The notes beneath the pieces are model-generated. The model did no database searches, was not told the origin of the DNA, and worked only from the letters and a program-made list of their open reading frames with translations. A program made the translations under genes and the position numbers. From positions 1,121,001-1,185,000 of the forward strand of contig JAKZAN010000006.1 in NCBI GenBank assembly GCA_023053545.1: a stretch of 64,000 nt of DNA, in the 5' to 3' direction. The stretch's first letter is position 1; each line of letters opens with the position of its first letter. Of this stretch, positions 28,131 to 39,802 are shown one piece after another. This stretch comes from Lepidurus packardi (lineage: Eukaryota > Arthropoda > Branchiopoda > Notostraca > Triopsidae).

Positions 28131-31100
28131 CTAATAGTTTTCGAAGAAATGTTTGAACTGTATGTCGCCTTGACTGTTTATGCCTCTACAAGCGGAATCA
28201 ACCGAGCGAGTCATTTGCCGAGGTCCACAACTGAACAAGCCGAATTTCCTTACCTAGCAAAAAATAGGTTTTTAATATCGAATTTAACATAGAATGCAGT
28301 ACTTCTGGGTGAAGTTCCGATATAACTTTGAAAATCGCTTGAAAGTCGGGATGACCAAAATGAGTCTTTGCACGTAGGCCCGTGAACAGGGAACGCTGAC
28401 TAGCTTTCTGATAATGTCGGTCACATACATACTAACAAGAAAGATGTTATTTACTTCAGTGACAAGAAAAATTGACTTAAAAGAATACTTACCAACATGA
28501 CAGTTCTGATGTCGAACTTTTGAAAAAATTGTGTAACAAAGATGTGCGACGAAATCAAGTCATGTTTGTCCCTTGCTTCAACATCTCTGAGCAAATCTAC
28601 CATCCATTCAAATTGACGTTGATCTCTTGTAATCCAGAGAAAATAGGCCTAACGTCACTTTTTGTCATCGGTTTTTAAACTTGCTCTTTCGCTTTACTTT
28701 TTTGAGAAGTTGCATTCTTGACCCCATACTGGATCGGATAACCATATCTTGCAGAATGGAAGCAAACGGCGTCACGCCAATGCCGCCACCGACCAAAAGT
28801 GCAACTTCAAAACGCCCCCAATCTTGATGACCTTCCCCATATGGGCCATCAATACACACCTGTTATACGAAATATGGATTAAAGGCGAAGAGTTTACCTC
28901 TTCAGGTAACTTTAACCTGAGGTAAAGGTTGCGATAGAGTCAACGCTTGCTGTACAGTATCTCGAAGTCTGATGGTCCATGGTCCCACTGCTCGAATGTG
29001 TAAGGTCAGCTGTGCACTTTGTGGTGGCGACGATAATGTAAAAGGGTGGAACACCCTGTCACCCAAACTGGGACAAGAAATGGCTATCCATTGCCCTGAC
29101 CGAAAGTCAAATTCAGCGGGTCGCCGAATCACCAACTTTGTTACGTCTAAGAAGGAAAACCACACCAGTATTTACGGAACATACATTCGGGTACATACTT
29201 GAAGGCAAGATTTCAGCTTTGATTACATCCACCACGGCTCGACGACGCTTTAGTGATATCAGTTGTTCAATCACGAATACGCAAACAGGGCCAGCTAAGA
29301 AGTACGGGAAATGCGGCTCTTGTACCAAGCGTGCAGCGCCGTGCATCAAAAGCAACGCATAAAAGACTGGATAAGAACGATGTGTCCACCAAAATCCCGC
29401 ATACATTTTCTTCCGCACGATAGGCAACGAAAAGAAGAACAGCACCGAAGTATGCAACACTAGGAGTACTCCCGTAATACCAGTCAATGTTCCATAGATC
29501 CAGTCGTGAAACTTTGGAAGCAAATGACTCCTAAAGATGTCGGTTCTTTATAGTTAACTCTTAAAATATATTCCTTTCGTTACCTGAAATAGTACTCGTC
29601 GAATATGCAAGCCAAATCGGATGTAGGTTGCGTGGCAATATTATAAAAATTCACCGTATGACCAATGGTATGTACCACTGTATAAAATAGTTCATATGTC
29701 ACAGAAAACTGAGAGAAAAAATTCCTCTTTATGAAAAACTATACCCGCAAAGAAAATTCCCCATATTGCCACATAAGAATGGAAACTAATGGCAGCATCC
29801 AGCGGAACGTACTGAGCTACAGCAGTTTCCCGCAAGAAAGTGATCACATGGCGGCAGGGTGCTAATAGAAGAACCGTAAAGCACAACATCATAGCCGATG
29901 CTGCTCCACGAGTTATAGGAACGCCCCATCCGGTAATTCGAGGCAGCCCTGAATGCTCTCTTTCCTCTGCATAAGCTTTACACAAATAGATATAATAGAC
30001 GCAAAGTTCAGTCAAGAAGATTATTCATATAATTCAACTTACTGTAAGCTCGTTCAGTAAATACTGCGAACATGAAGAGTGTGAAAGAGGTCAGCCAAAA
30101 TGCCTCCAAACGCCAGTAATCCAATGCTTTCATGAGACGCGTTATTGTAGCACATAAGCCGCTTTGGTATTTCGCTTCTTTGGTAAAAGGTTTTTGGCTA
30201 ATTATTGATCCATTTGTTCTGGCCATTGGGGATTCCGGGAAAATTGACGGTCTAAAATAGAGGCAAGGAAGAGTTGAAATATATATATCACTACAACCTA
30301 ATAATTACTACCTGCTACCCAATTTGCCCCCACCAACATTCTGAAACTCGGACGGCACATCAGGCCCTGTGAAGCCCAATTGCAATTTGTCCCAAGTTTC
30401 ATGATGTTGAAAGAGCAGCTTACAAAATTCGTCAAACGTAACCTCTTCCTATCAAGAAAAGACAATCCCGTAAAGAATCCAAGGAACTGTAGAATCTATA
30501 CCATATTTTCTTGAGAAATCGATTGGAGCATGACGTTCACCACATCACTAACTTGCTCTGTAGTAACATCCTCCTTTGAAAGCTCCACCAGGGATTTCAC
30601 CATCAAGACGAAATCATCCAGAGATAATTTGCCCGCTTTCTTGTTGTCAAACATGTCAAATAGCAGTTTCGCTTTATCATCGAGTGTTCCTACATAATAA
30701 AAAGTTAATTAGTTAACTATAATGGCAGACAATGAAGTTTTAATTACCATTGCAAAAAATATCGAGCAAATCTACCAACTCTTTGAAAGAAATGTAGCCG
30801 TTTTTGTCCTTATCCACAACACTGAACATCTTGAGGATTAAAGGAACTTGTACTCGTGAATTAATACCATAAAACAAATACCTTTTCAACAAATTTTGAA
30901 CCTTGAGTTAACCGTAGTTCATTTTCAAATTCTTCTCGAGTTAATTCCGTGGGAACGGATCCAGTAAATACCTCACCTTTAGTTTGCAAGGCCTGACTCT
31001 TGATTACATGAGAAAATGCGGACCGAAAAAATTCCTGTAAGTTAGCGCGCCGCTTTTCAAATGTTACTATCCGTTTCCATAACTGTTGCTCAGTCTCCAT

Positions 31101-32457
31101 TATCCATAACTTTTCTCCAAGGCCCGACTCGTTCAGGAATTTCCTCCAAGCAACTAAAAACGCATTCTTCTTATCAGCATTTCCAAACCGCAGTACCTAG
31201 TAAAATAACATTCCTCCGCATTCGAATTGAGATGACAAATGAAGTTGGATTACATATGCATAACTTACTAAATCATACTCTCTGGGTAACTTGAGGACTA
31301 CAGTGAAACTATTTGAAGCTGAAACTAACTCGTCATCCTGTCCCCGACCCATGTCAATAGTCCTGCAAATTTGACCGGCTTCGCTAAAAACCCTTATGAT
31401 TTTAGCGCTAGCCAAGAAAACAATATGGACTGGTCGCGATCCCTCCCGAGCGCCTTGGTACTCCGTTGCTACAGTATATATATATAAAGAAAGCAAATCA
31501 TTTAACGTAAGTCGCAGTTGACATCGAAGCAATGAGTGATCCAGGAATATTACCAGTAAGGATATCAGATTGCCCTGAACCGAATTTCTTAACGGAAGTT
31601 CGAACCAACTTTTTGGCTAATTTATTTCGCTGCTCCTCGGCTTTTCCCTTCATAGTCAACAGAACGAGGACAGCAATACCAGGCCCTGAAAGGATAATAG
31701 CTTACTTTGGAAAAGGTAGTACTCGGAAAATTCAAATGAGCTCTACCTATCGACAAAAGGAGCAGCAGAATGACAGAGATTATGTAGACTACTTCACTGC
31801 CACCGAAGTACGAGTAGGTGTTCAGTTCGGAGCAATTTTCGATAGAGGCATTAGGTGAGCCAGGTTGTGGAAGAGCTTGGCATGAAAATCGTACATGTTT
31901 CTGTGACGGCGAACTTCCAGGTTTGCGACAGTCCGTTACATGGGTAAATTTTTCCATACATATTGGTGACAGCTTTTGGTCAGGAAACTCTAAAGAGAAA
32001 GCATAATCATTTCACACGAATGTAAAACGCGGAGGTTTACGTGGATCATTGGTCGGTACCAAAAAGGGATTGCCTTGTAAATCGTCCATGTCCATACGCG
32101 TGACTGACATAAGGATATCATACATGTTTAGCTTTTCAATGCGCCGTACTTGATCCTTGCTGAAAAGTCTATTCACCAACAGCAAGCTTAAATATTCGCT
32201 TAGTGGGAGAGTTGATAATACCTACCCATTCGCTCCATTGGCGTACCAATAGCTGTCTGCTTTGCGGATACGCTTGAACTGGTCTTTTAATATTGTTTTG
32301 AAAAGCTCTCCGGGATAATCCGTGGTCTCTAATAACCCACCAACCCATAAGTCAATGTCATTCATTGGGTCATTGGACGAATTCCCGCAGTAAAGTGCAT
32401 CAAGACGGGCTACAACCTACACAGGAAATTGCTTAGTCCGTATTTTTAAGCTAAAAG

Positions 32458-32497
<40 letters not shown>

Positions 32498-34680
32498 ACG
32501 AACCCCATCATCAAACTCCATAACAGTGCGAACAGCATTATCAGAAGGATCAAAACGAATAGAACGGGCAAAATCCCTCAGGCCATCAAATTTTCGCAGG
32601 CCCACTATTTCTCTTGCTGTATTATAGTCCGGAACTCCATGATCTCGTCCGCGCTGAATATTCATAGCCATTAAGTCTCGTCGAGGAAACTCCAAGGGTC
32701 CAAATACGAAACCTAACCACCTAATTTAACAAACTGAGCAAAGACTTTGTGTCATACCTCGTAGATCTTCAACTATACGGTGATCTTCTCGCTCGGAAAA
32801 CTGAGACGCCATGCCCATAAAAATCCGGTCAATGTCGACCACGTCGTTTTCGTCTGATCTTACCAGTTTCTTCATCACTACTTCCTACGGGCGAATACGC
32901 AAATTGTTCTGTGCCTTATTGAAATCTTTTGTAATAAGGTATCAAAATACCAGGTATTCAGTTAGGCACTTCAATAAGGTGTTTGACGGGGTAACGTATT
33001 ACGGTAATAAGCTTTCAGGATATTTCTTAAGTCGAAAATCTTACTTGTGGTATCCAAAATGAATTGCAGGTTCTTACAGCAGAACTGTGAGAAGAAGACG
33101 ATGCTCCCGGTCTTAGACTAATTGGCATCGTTTGACACCCGTCCCTCGCAAATCCACGAATGTAGACGCCTAAAAGTAATCACGATATTTGCTTTAAAAG
33201 CCTCCGACAAAAACGGATATTTCGTCACCTGAAGGTACTAGAGTGTGTCCAAATCTCATAGCGGCTGTTTGAAACAATTGCTCGACTTGAGGATTGGCTG
33301 CCATATTGTAACCTTTGTATGGCGGTAAAGGTTCCCCAATCCATTCCGGTAACCAAACATTGATGGTCAGGTGCTGGTATATTGCTATTACCCACTTTTT
33401 GGCTTCAGCGAAGATTCGATCTCCACTCCAATGAGGATGCTTTTGGCCAAAGTACATTGCAATCTATGATTGCGACTTAAATACTAAGAGCTTATAATCA
33501 TACGTTAAACACGTACGTGATTGTGCCAACGAAACCATAAGATCCCGAAAGAAAGCAGCATAGGATTTTCATTTCCACGAGGGTTGCCGAGCACTTTAGT
33601 ATACAGTCTTCTTTTAGATCTTGCTAATTTAATGATTTCGTATTAGCATTACTGAAAAACCGGTTGACAGAAGCTGTGCGATGTTGTTCCTTCCATAAGG
33701 GATGGTAGATTGGGGGTGGCGGATTAGCCATAGGAAGCCCAACATGATTAATCTCCGGAAACCTTCTGTCTGGATCTGACCAAGCTAACATTCCACCTGG
33801 CGCTAACGTGCCGTTGGCGAAATGCCTCAGCATATCTGTCCACAAATTTGTTGTTCCGTATATCAAATTTCCATCCAGAAACGGTGTAATTTCATTAAGC
33901 TATAATTTAAAAAAAAATCCTTTGTGATAATCAGTAAAATAGAGAGTCAAAGGTAAGTGAAATTATACTTGCTGACGAGGGTTGTTGGGTCCGATACCCG
34001 AAGTCGAATCATAGCGCGTACGAAGTACTGGAATCTCCTCAAAGTTGGTATAATTCCGGTAGAAATGGCTCGGTGGGATCGGGATGTTGAAGTACTCAGG
34101 TGGACAAGCAGGTCGTTGAGCATCGAGTATTTCCTCCACCAACTGTTGTCCGAAAAATACCAGCAAGGCTGTTTTACCTGTCTTGGACACAGTTCCAGAT
34201 TGCCCTTTCATTACTGTGGAACTAAGATCCAACGGATTGGGTCGTTTTGAGCCTGCAGGCCGAAATACGCCATCTTCGTAAAACGCACCTGTTCTTCTCA
34301 ACATTGGGGTGTCTAAAAAAAGGAAGCACTAAGAGGACGGATAACGGGTGGAGGAATGTCTTACCTACAGCCCCTAGAAGAGGGCGGGAAGGATTGTTAT
34401 AAAAGCCATCCAAGTTTCTGTTATGTTGTTCGATCCCCTCGTCATTATCATTACAAGCCTCTTTCCCATCACAATCATGGATCAGCCATTCCAACAGCCC
34501 TAACTTTTGATTAGGATGCGACCCTCTTACCCATGTTTCCTTTCCCGGTTTTGGAACGTCATTAATATGCGGATCTACAGTGACTATTCATAACTAAAGT
34601 TACGCTGTATTTCTTTATGAGGATTTACCTGCAAAAATTTGCGAGACCGTAGCCAGCAATACAAGCACCACCCAAGCCAT
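28131..34680 (-). CDS. DUOX: Dual oxidase (peroxidase-like domain, EF-hands, NADPH oxidase)
   Basis: Makes extracellular H2O2 from cytosolic NADPH; in arthropods it serves gut immunity and cuticle cross-linking. Exons 5'-3': 34629-34680, 34365-34574, 33969-34312, 33653-33899, 33517-33593, 33229-33463, 33045-33169, 32758-32884, 32504-32712, 32226-32416, 32041-32168, 31747-31989, 31554-31685, 31269-31468, 30882-31196, 30748-30829, 30502-30689, 30312-30448, 30043-30251, 29745-29975, 29584-29677, 29199-29530, 28917-29146, 28698-28859, 28493-28648, 28303-28431, 28131-28253; 1,635 residues. Signal peptide [17 protein letters not shown]; peroxidase-like domain about 25-650 ([30 protein letters not shown]); membrane segments about 712-745; EF-hand 1 canonical ([12 protein letters not shown]), EF-hand 2 degenerate; ferric-reductase helices with haem histidines ([20 protein letters not shown]); FAD site HPFTLSS; NADPH site [14 protein letters not shown]-terminus FFENY rather than the usual FENF. 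Some short exon ends are inferred from phase. Confidence 0.93.
32464..32495 (+). repeat. (A)32 homopolymer in a DUOX intron
   Basis: Thirty-two consecutive A on the plus strand (T on the coding strand), inside the 87-nt intron between DUOX exons 32504-32712 and 32226-32416. On the transcript it gives a long U-rich tract soon after the donor GTTCGTTA. Length is likely to vary between individuals or assemblies. Confidence 0.9.
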
Positions 34681-34913
34681 AACGTAAGTGTGTTATTAGT
34701 ACAGCCCAGTCAAAAGACTAAAGTGGTTTCAGCAACTACAACGGAAATTATTATCTCGCGGAAAACCGCATCCTTCGATAGAGATAGAGCTGGGCTTGTC
34801 CTGCAGCTAAGATAGACAAAAGCATTTTCGTCCTTCGGCTTGATAGGTTTTAGGCTTTAGTCTTTCAGAAAAGGTGTTCTAGAAACGCATTTGAGTATTA
34901 ACAACACGCAAAA
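34681..34913. promoter_or_regulatory. Shared divergent promoter of DUOX and DUOXA
   Basis: Only 233 bp separate the two start codons, which point away from each other, so both 5' UTRs and core promoters must lie here unless there are upstream non-coding exons. No clear TATA box is visible. A bidirectional promoter is inferred from the geometry and from the same head-to-head arrangement in vertebrates. Confidence 0.6.
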
Positions 34914-36682
34914 ATGGTGTTCGTCTTCCCTACAGATTATGGAAGTAATTATCGCCCAGTTAGTATGGATTTCGAGGAGGGTATCGTAGTGTTCGTGTCG
35001 GTCATCGTGCTCATTAGCATATGCGTAGGAGTTACGGGCCCTGACCCAGTACACGTAAGTTATAAATTATAGCGACATACATGTTTACTAAACGTAGATT
35101 ATTTTCACATCAATAGCGACTACGATCTTGGTCTATTACAATGGCGAGCTGCTGTATAGGTGGGGTAATTTGGGGTATGGTACAATTTCATTCTTAGTTT
35201 TTCGATTGACTTACTTGACTTACTTTCTCTTTCCTATCTATTTACTTATTTTTCAAATGCCCTATAGGAATGGGGATTAGCCGTGAATGGGAGTCTGCAA
35301 GTGTTAATACTCGTGTACTTCTTCCCGACAAAGGAGGTCGATTTAGCCCTTGTAACGTAAACATCGGCCTGCACATAGGTTTGAGAGGTGTCAACGTAAC
35401 AATGGCCTCAGGTAAAAGGATTGGCACATGTAAAATAAATCTTTTCAGTGATGACATTTTTTTAAAGGAGATGTAAACTGTTCAGCCTTTTCCTTTGATG
35501 AGCAATTCGACTGGGCGTGGAAGCAAGGGCGATTTGGTTTCGGAATGTACGGTACGTTTAATGCATAACTATCCATCCTACTCTCATGTGCAAAATCAGC
35601 AACGCAGAATTAGCCTATTGTCTGTAGAACTCTCTTCGTTAGTCTAGAAACGATAGTAACATTTTCGTCCTCTATAGCTGGGCAATATCCTAGGGATTTT
35701 CGAGAAGGACAAACATGGGGTTACCCGTTGCCAATATTATCCGTAGCAGAAATGTTGCTCTTAGATGGAGAAGGAATCCGCTGGGGCAGAATGTACCGCG
35801 TTGCAGGCTGGCATGTGCATAGTTTATTACAGTGAGAAACGATACAAAAAAGTATACATCTCGAATACCTTTAATAACTGTTTTTAAATTTAACAAGGTA
35901 CGCGCTTGGATTCTGGCTTTTGTTTTTTATTTGCATACACATATCTTTAGCACCAGCCGCGTATATGTTAGCAATGGTGGGATTACTGCTGTTGGTATCG
36001 GGCTCGCTTTGGCTGGGGCTTAGTCCAGCAACCACAACGGTTCATTATCCTAAAGTAGTTTTCGCCGATCAAGTACTAGCACCCGAACCAGGCGCTGCCC
36101 TTTTACTGTGTTTGGTAACTGGTAAGTTATGCATAACGAGCTTTTTTCGTCGGACATCCTTGACCCGATTATGTGATTACAGGATTATTCTCATTGCTGA
36201 TCGCGGCAATAATTCTCGTCATGGACGCCCGTTTTCCACTAGCTACAGCAAATTTCTTTGGTCTGGATCCGTTAACTTCTTACGATGAATGCTACTGTGG
36301 TAAGTTACACTTCCTTCAAACCACTATCCCAAGAATTTGCTGAATCATGTTAATGGCTCCCAACTTTGGCATAGAACCAGATGTCAGCACGGGTGCCAAA
36401 AAGACTATGCGATTCAAAACTCCTAGTGCAAGCGGGCAAGAATCCTACGAGGCCATACCCATGCAAGACTCAGACATGAATGATAAGGTAAATTACCTAA
36501 AGCAATACCAATTTAAGGAACACATTCTGAGTAGTCTATGTTAGCTAAATCAGACAGGAAAATTGACCTTAAAGAGGAGAGGCACCACGCGGTTCCACAA
36601 GCAAGGGGAACTAAATTGGGGAGAAACGAGACGTGATCCAGAACGTGGCAATGATAATATGGCGTTTAATGCGTCACCGTAG
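34914..36682 (+). CDS. DUOXA: Dual oxidase maturation factor
   Basis: Exons: 34914-35054, 35117-35174, 35268-35411, 35468-35551, 35678-35831, 35898-36121, 36183-36299, 36375-36487, 36554-36682; 387 residues. The family (Drosophila Mol/NIP) escorts DUOX from ER to plasma membrane. Seen here: a short N-terminus MVFVFPTDYGSNYRP, a first membrane helix (VVFVSVIVLISICVGV), and a lumenal segment REWESASVNTRVLL with CNVNIGLHIGLRGVNVTM. The last is the conserved DUOXA signature around the GLHIGLRG(I/V)N motif. YPLPILSVAEMLL follows, then several C-terminal helices (YALGFWLLFFICIHISLA, YMLAMVGLLLLVSGSLWLGL, LFSLLIAAIILVMDARFP) and a hydrophilic tail. It faces DUOX across 233 bp and ends 101 bp from the convergent HIBADH. 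Confidence 0.93.
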
Positions 36683-36783
36683 CATACAACGGGAACGTCT
36701 TATGTCTGTACACAAGTCAACTAAAAACCTTTCCGTAACCACAACTGAATCGGTTCCCATTTGTCTATATACAATGTAATGAA

Positions 36784-38005
36784 CTAACTTGAACGCTCAG
36801 ATTCAGCCTTCTGAAGAAACTTATATACCGACGAAAAATCTTTTGTAGCATAGCCACTAGAAGTCATAATACGGTAGAGTTGATGAGCTAACGCTCCTAA
36901 AGGAATAGGAGAAGCAGTTTGGGTAGCTGCATTTTGGGCCAGACCCAGATCTTTCGTCATAAGCGCTGTACCAAAGCCACCTTGGTAGTCATTGGAGGAA
37001 GGCACGTTGGGAAGTACGCCGGGCACAGGGTTGTACAACTCGCTGGACCAACAGCGACCTGAGCTCGTGTTAATTATCTGAGCCAAAAGTTTAGGATCCA
37101 AACCCATTCTGTCCAATAAACAAAACCATGGATAATATGAAAGTAACTTTAGGAATTCGTTTTCTTACCTCACGCCAAGATTCATGGTCTCAGCAGTGCC
37201 AATCATCCCAATAGCTAACAGCATGTTGTTGCAAATTTTAGCAGCCTGACCTGATCCCACCGCTCCGCAATAGACGATATTCTTTCCCACATCAACTAGC
37301 AGAGCTTTTGCAAGAGCAAATTCCTTTTCAGGACCGCCGACCATAAATGTTAAAGTACCAGCTTTAGCTGCATTAACTCCTGTCAAGTGAGTATTAAGCA
37401 AACTGCGGTATTTAACCACGGAATTAACTTACCTCCTGAAACAGGAGCGTCCAAATATACAGCGTTTTTCTTTTCGGATAAGGCTGCTACCTGGCGTGAA
37501 ACTGTAGGGTCAATAGTACTACTATCGAGTAATATGGTTCCAACTTTTAAAGTCCTAATAAAAGACAAGTATTACTGGCATACTTGATAGGTAGCGTATA
37601 ATAGTTACTCTAATATTCCATTCTTCCCGGAATAGACTTCTAAGACGTGGTTACTATTAGGCAGCATAGTAATAATACGATCAACTTGAGAAGCTAGATC
37701 TGCTGGCGTATTGGCAATTTCAGCGCCTGAATCTCCCAAAGCTTTGGCAGACGAAGGGACAACATCGTACACTACTAGTGGATGTCCCTATATGAAACCA
37801 CTTTTGCTATAGCTTTTAAACAGAAAGGCGTAAGCATGTTATATTTGTAACTTACTTTCTTTAGTAAATTATGCGCCATGGGGCCTCCCATGTTGCCAAG
37901 GCCAATAAAACCAATTTTGGTTCCCTTGGCATGCGTCGAACAAGCCCGATTTGCAACAGAGTGCCATAGTTTCAGATTAATTTTATGAACTTGCATGAAA
38001 CTCAT
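36784..38005 (-). CDS. HIBADH: 3-hydroxyisobutyrate dehydrogenase, mitochondrial
   Basis: Oxidises 3-hydroxyisobutyrate to methylmalonate semialdehyde with NAD+ in valine degradation. Exons 5'-3': 37856-38005, 37609-37787, 37433-37554, 37169-37379, 36784-37108; 328 residues. The first 25 or so residues ([20 protein letters not shown]) are basic and hydroxylated, as in a mitochondrial presequence. The Rossmann motif is [18 protein letters not shown], the substrate loop DAPVSGGV, and the catalytic lysine lies in [15 protein letters not shown]. The C-terminal helical domain carries KDLGLAQ and ends SERSS. In-frame sequence continues upstream of the ATG at 38005 only with a GTG codon, so the ATG was chosen. 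Confidence 0.95.
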
Positions 38006-39802
38006 TCTGACTATTGCTGAACAACCACCAATGAGCAAAGTCACAAACTAATATATGTTTTTGAAGACTAGACTTACAATGGGCACAAACAGTTATACAC
38101 TTTAATGTAAAGTTTTTTGCACTAAAATAGGAACTAGAAACAAATTAACATACAATACAAGCAGACAAAGAAAAACACACGAACGAAGGTCTAGTGCTTA
38201 TGCCATCTACCTTAAGACATTTAAAACATAAGCGTGGAATTAGCTCGTACTTGGATTCCTTAAACCTTCCGTCTCGTTTTCCATCGAAACCGGATTCATC
38301 CAGACACAAATACGTATTGACAAACTACAAGCTAAGAACAGACTTTCTAAATTTAAAGATGAAAATTAGTAAAAAGTAACTAGATATTTTTCAGGAAGAA
38401 TTCTGAATTTGAACCAATCCTGAAATTAGAAGACTAATTCACAATAATAGGTGCTTAAGCCAACGTAGTAAAGAACAATTCTTCTTTCCTTTTTGTGAAT
38501 TTTCAGAGTACTATATTAAAAAACAAAACCTAGAAGAAGATACCAGGGGTTGATGCAAAACTGGGCTTGGTAATGAGCCGTTACTTACCAAATTAAATTG
38601 CAATACGAGGAGTGCGTTTTCCGTTAATCAATGCAAATTTGTCAAAAAAAACACATATTTTTTATTACGAAGGCTTAACTACAGCATCATGGTTTTACAT
38701 ATTCTTAATTATGTATTTGTAAGCATTTTCGTTCTGAGAATGATCATGTGGTAGTGGGTTGTTCCGTCACGTGTTATTTTGGATACTCCGACAAGCTCCA
38801 CACAAGCTCAATAATATTCAAGCTCAAGATTCAAGCTTTTTGTCCCGTTACTGCGAACCAACCCAACGAGTACATGTTTTGGAAACAACGTGTATTACCT
38901 GCTCTACCTATGGCTTTACCTGCTTATATTACCTGGCTTTACCTGCTACAACCTCATTAATGTTAACGTGGGCTTTGGGGTGTAGCTGTTTGTGGGGGGG
39001 ATAGGTATCTGATTAACTTGAGGGATACTTTACCTTCCGTTTCAATGGTACGGAATTAGTTACACGGCGTTGTTTGAGTGGTCCTGTTGTTGAGGAGCGG
39101 GATTGGACTCCCGACAACAGGACCCCCGTTTGAGGACAAGGTGTCTGTTTGTCGCAAAGTCATAGTAGGATATAGGGCAATCGCCCAGCGCTGGGTTCAA
39201 TGTCCCAAGAGCCAGCGAGGTCAAGTTACTCATAAATGGTTACTGAGACTGACCCCAGCCGCGTGATGCAAACCCCGATGACATCCCGGAAAACGAGATC
39301 GGGAGCTCCTTTTCCGATTCGAGAGCCAATGACAGACGAAAAGTATAGTTCGCCAATTACATTAACAGGTAACTTTCCACCAGCCCTCATAATGTTGTAG
39401 AGGGGAAATCTATCCTGGTGGTCACTGAAAGGCCACTTTACAGACATTCATAGATTTAAAGGCAAGTTGTAATGGTTGATATAAATATATACAGCTAAGG
39501 TACTATAAATGCAATTAAGGCATTGCCAGCTTAGATCCGCCATGCCTCCGATTCACAGTCACTCGATTGTACTAGAATTGGGTTATTATTCAAGTTGCAA
39601 TGCAGATAGAAAGGCTAGTGTCGCTTATGGATTGTTTGCGCCTGTCTGTCAAGCAAGTCGTCCATCACAATTGTTTGAGTGGAGCCCGAGGTGGTGTACA
39701 CGGACAGATCCTGACTCCCCTTTAAACCTTTCTCAACTACGACTGGTTCCGAAACCTGTTTTAGAAAGCGCATTTAGAGACGAATCACCTCTTTGAAATA
39801 AA
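38006..39802. other. Intergenic region between HIBADH and the SLC5 3' end
   Basis: About 1.8 kb with no open frame that resembles a protein family. It contains one strong inverted repeat (39080-39124, listed separately). The HIBADH promoter lies near 38010-38150. Confidence 0.45.
39080..39124. repeat. Inverted repeat with 11-bp perfect arms
   Basis: GGTCCTGTTGT at 39080-39090 is the exact reverse complement of ACAACAGGACC at 39114-39124. The 23-base loop can form an inner GGAG/CTCC stem, so the transcript could fold as one extended hairpin. No coding context. It could be a mobile-element fragment or chance. Confidence 0.5.

Noticed and set aside
28636..28665. Apparent frameshift and stop in the DUOX NADPH domain
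   Set aside because: A 49-nt intron (28649-28697, GTAAAG..TTAG) removes the stops and restores the [17 protein letters not shown] alignment, so no frameshift is needed.
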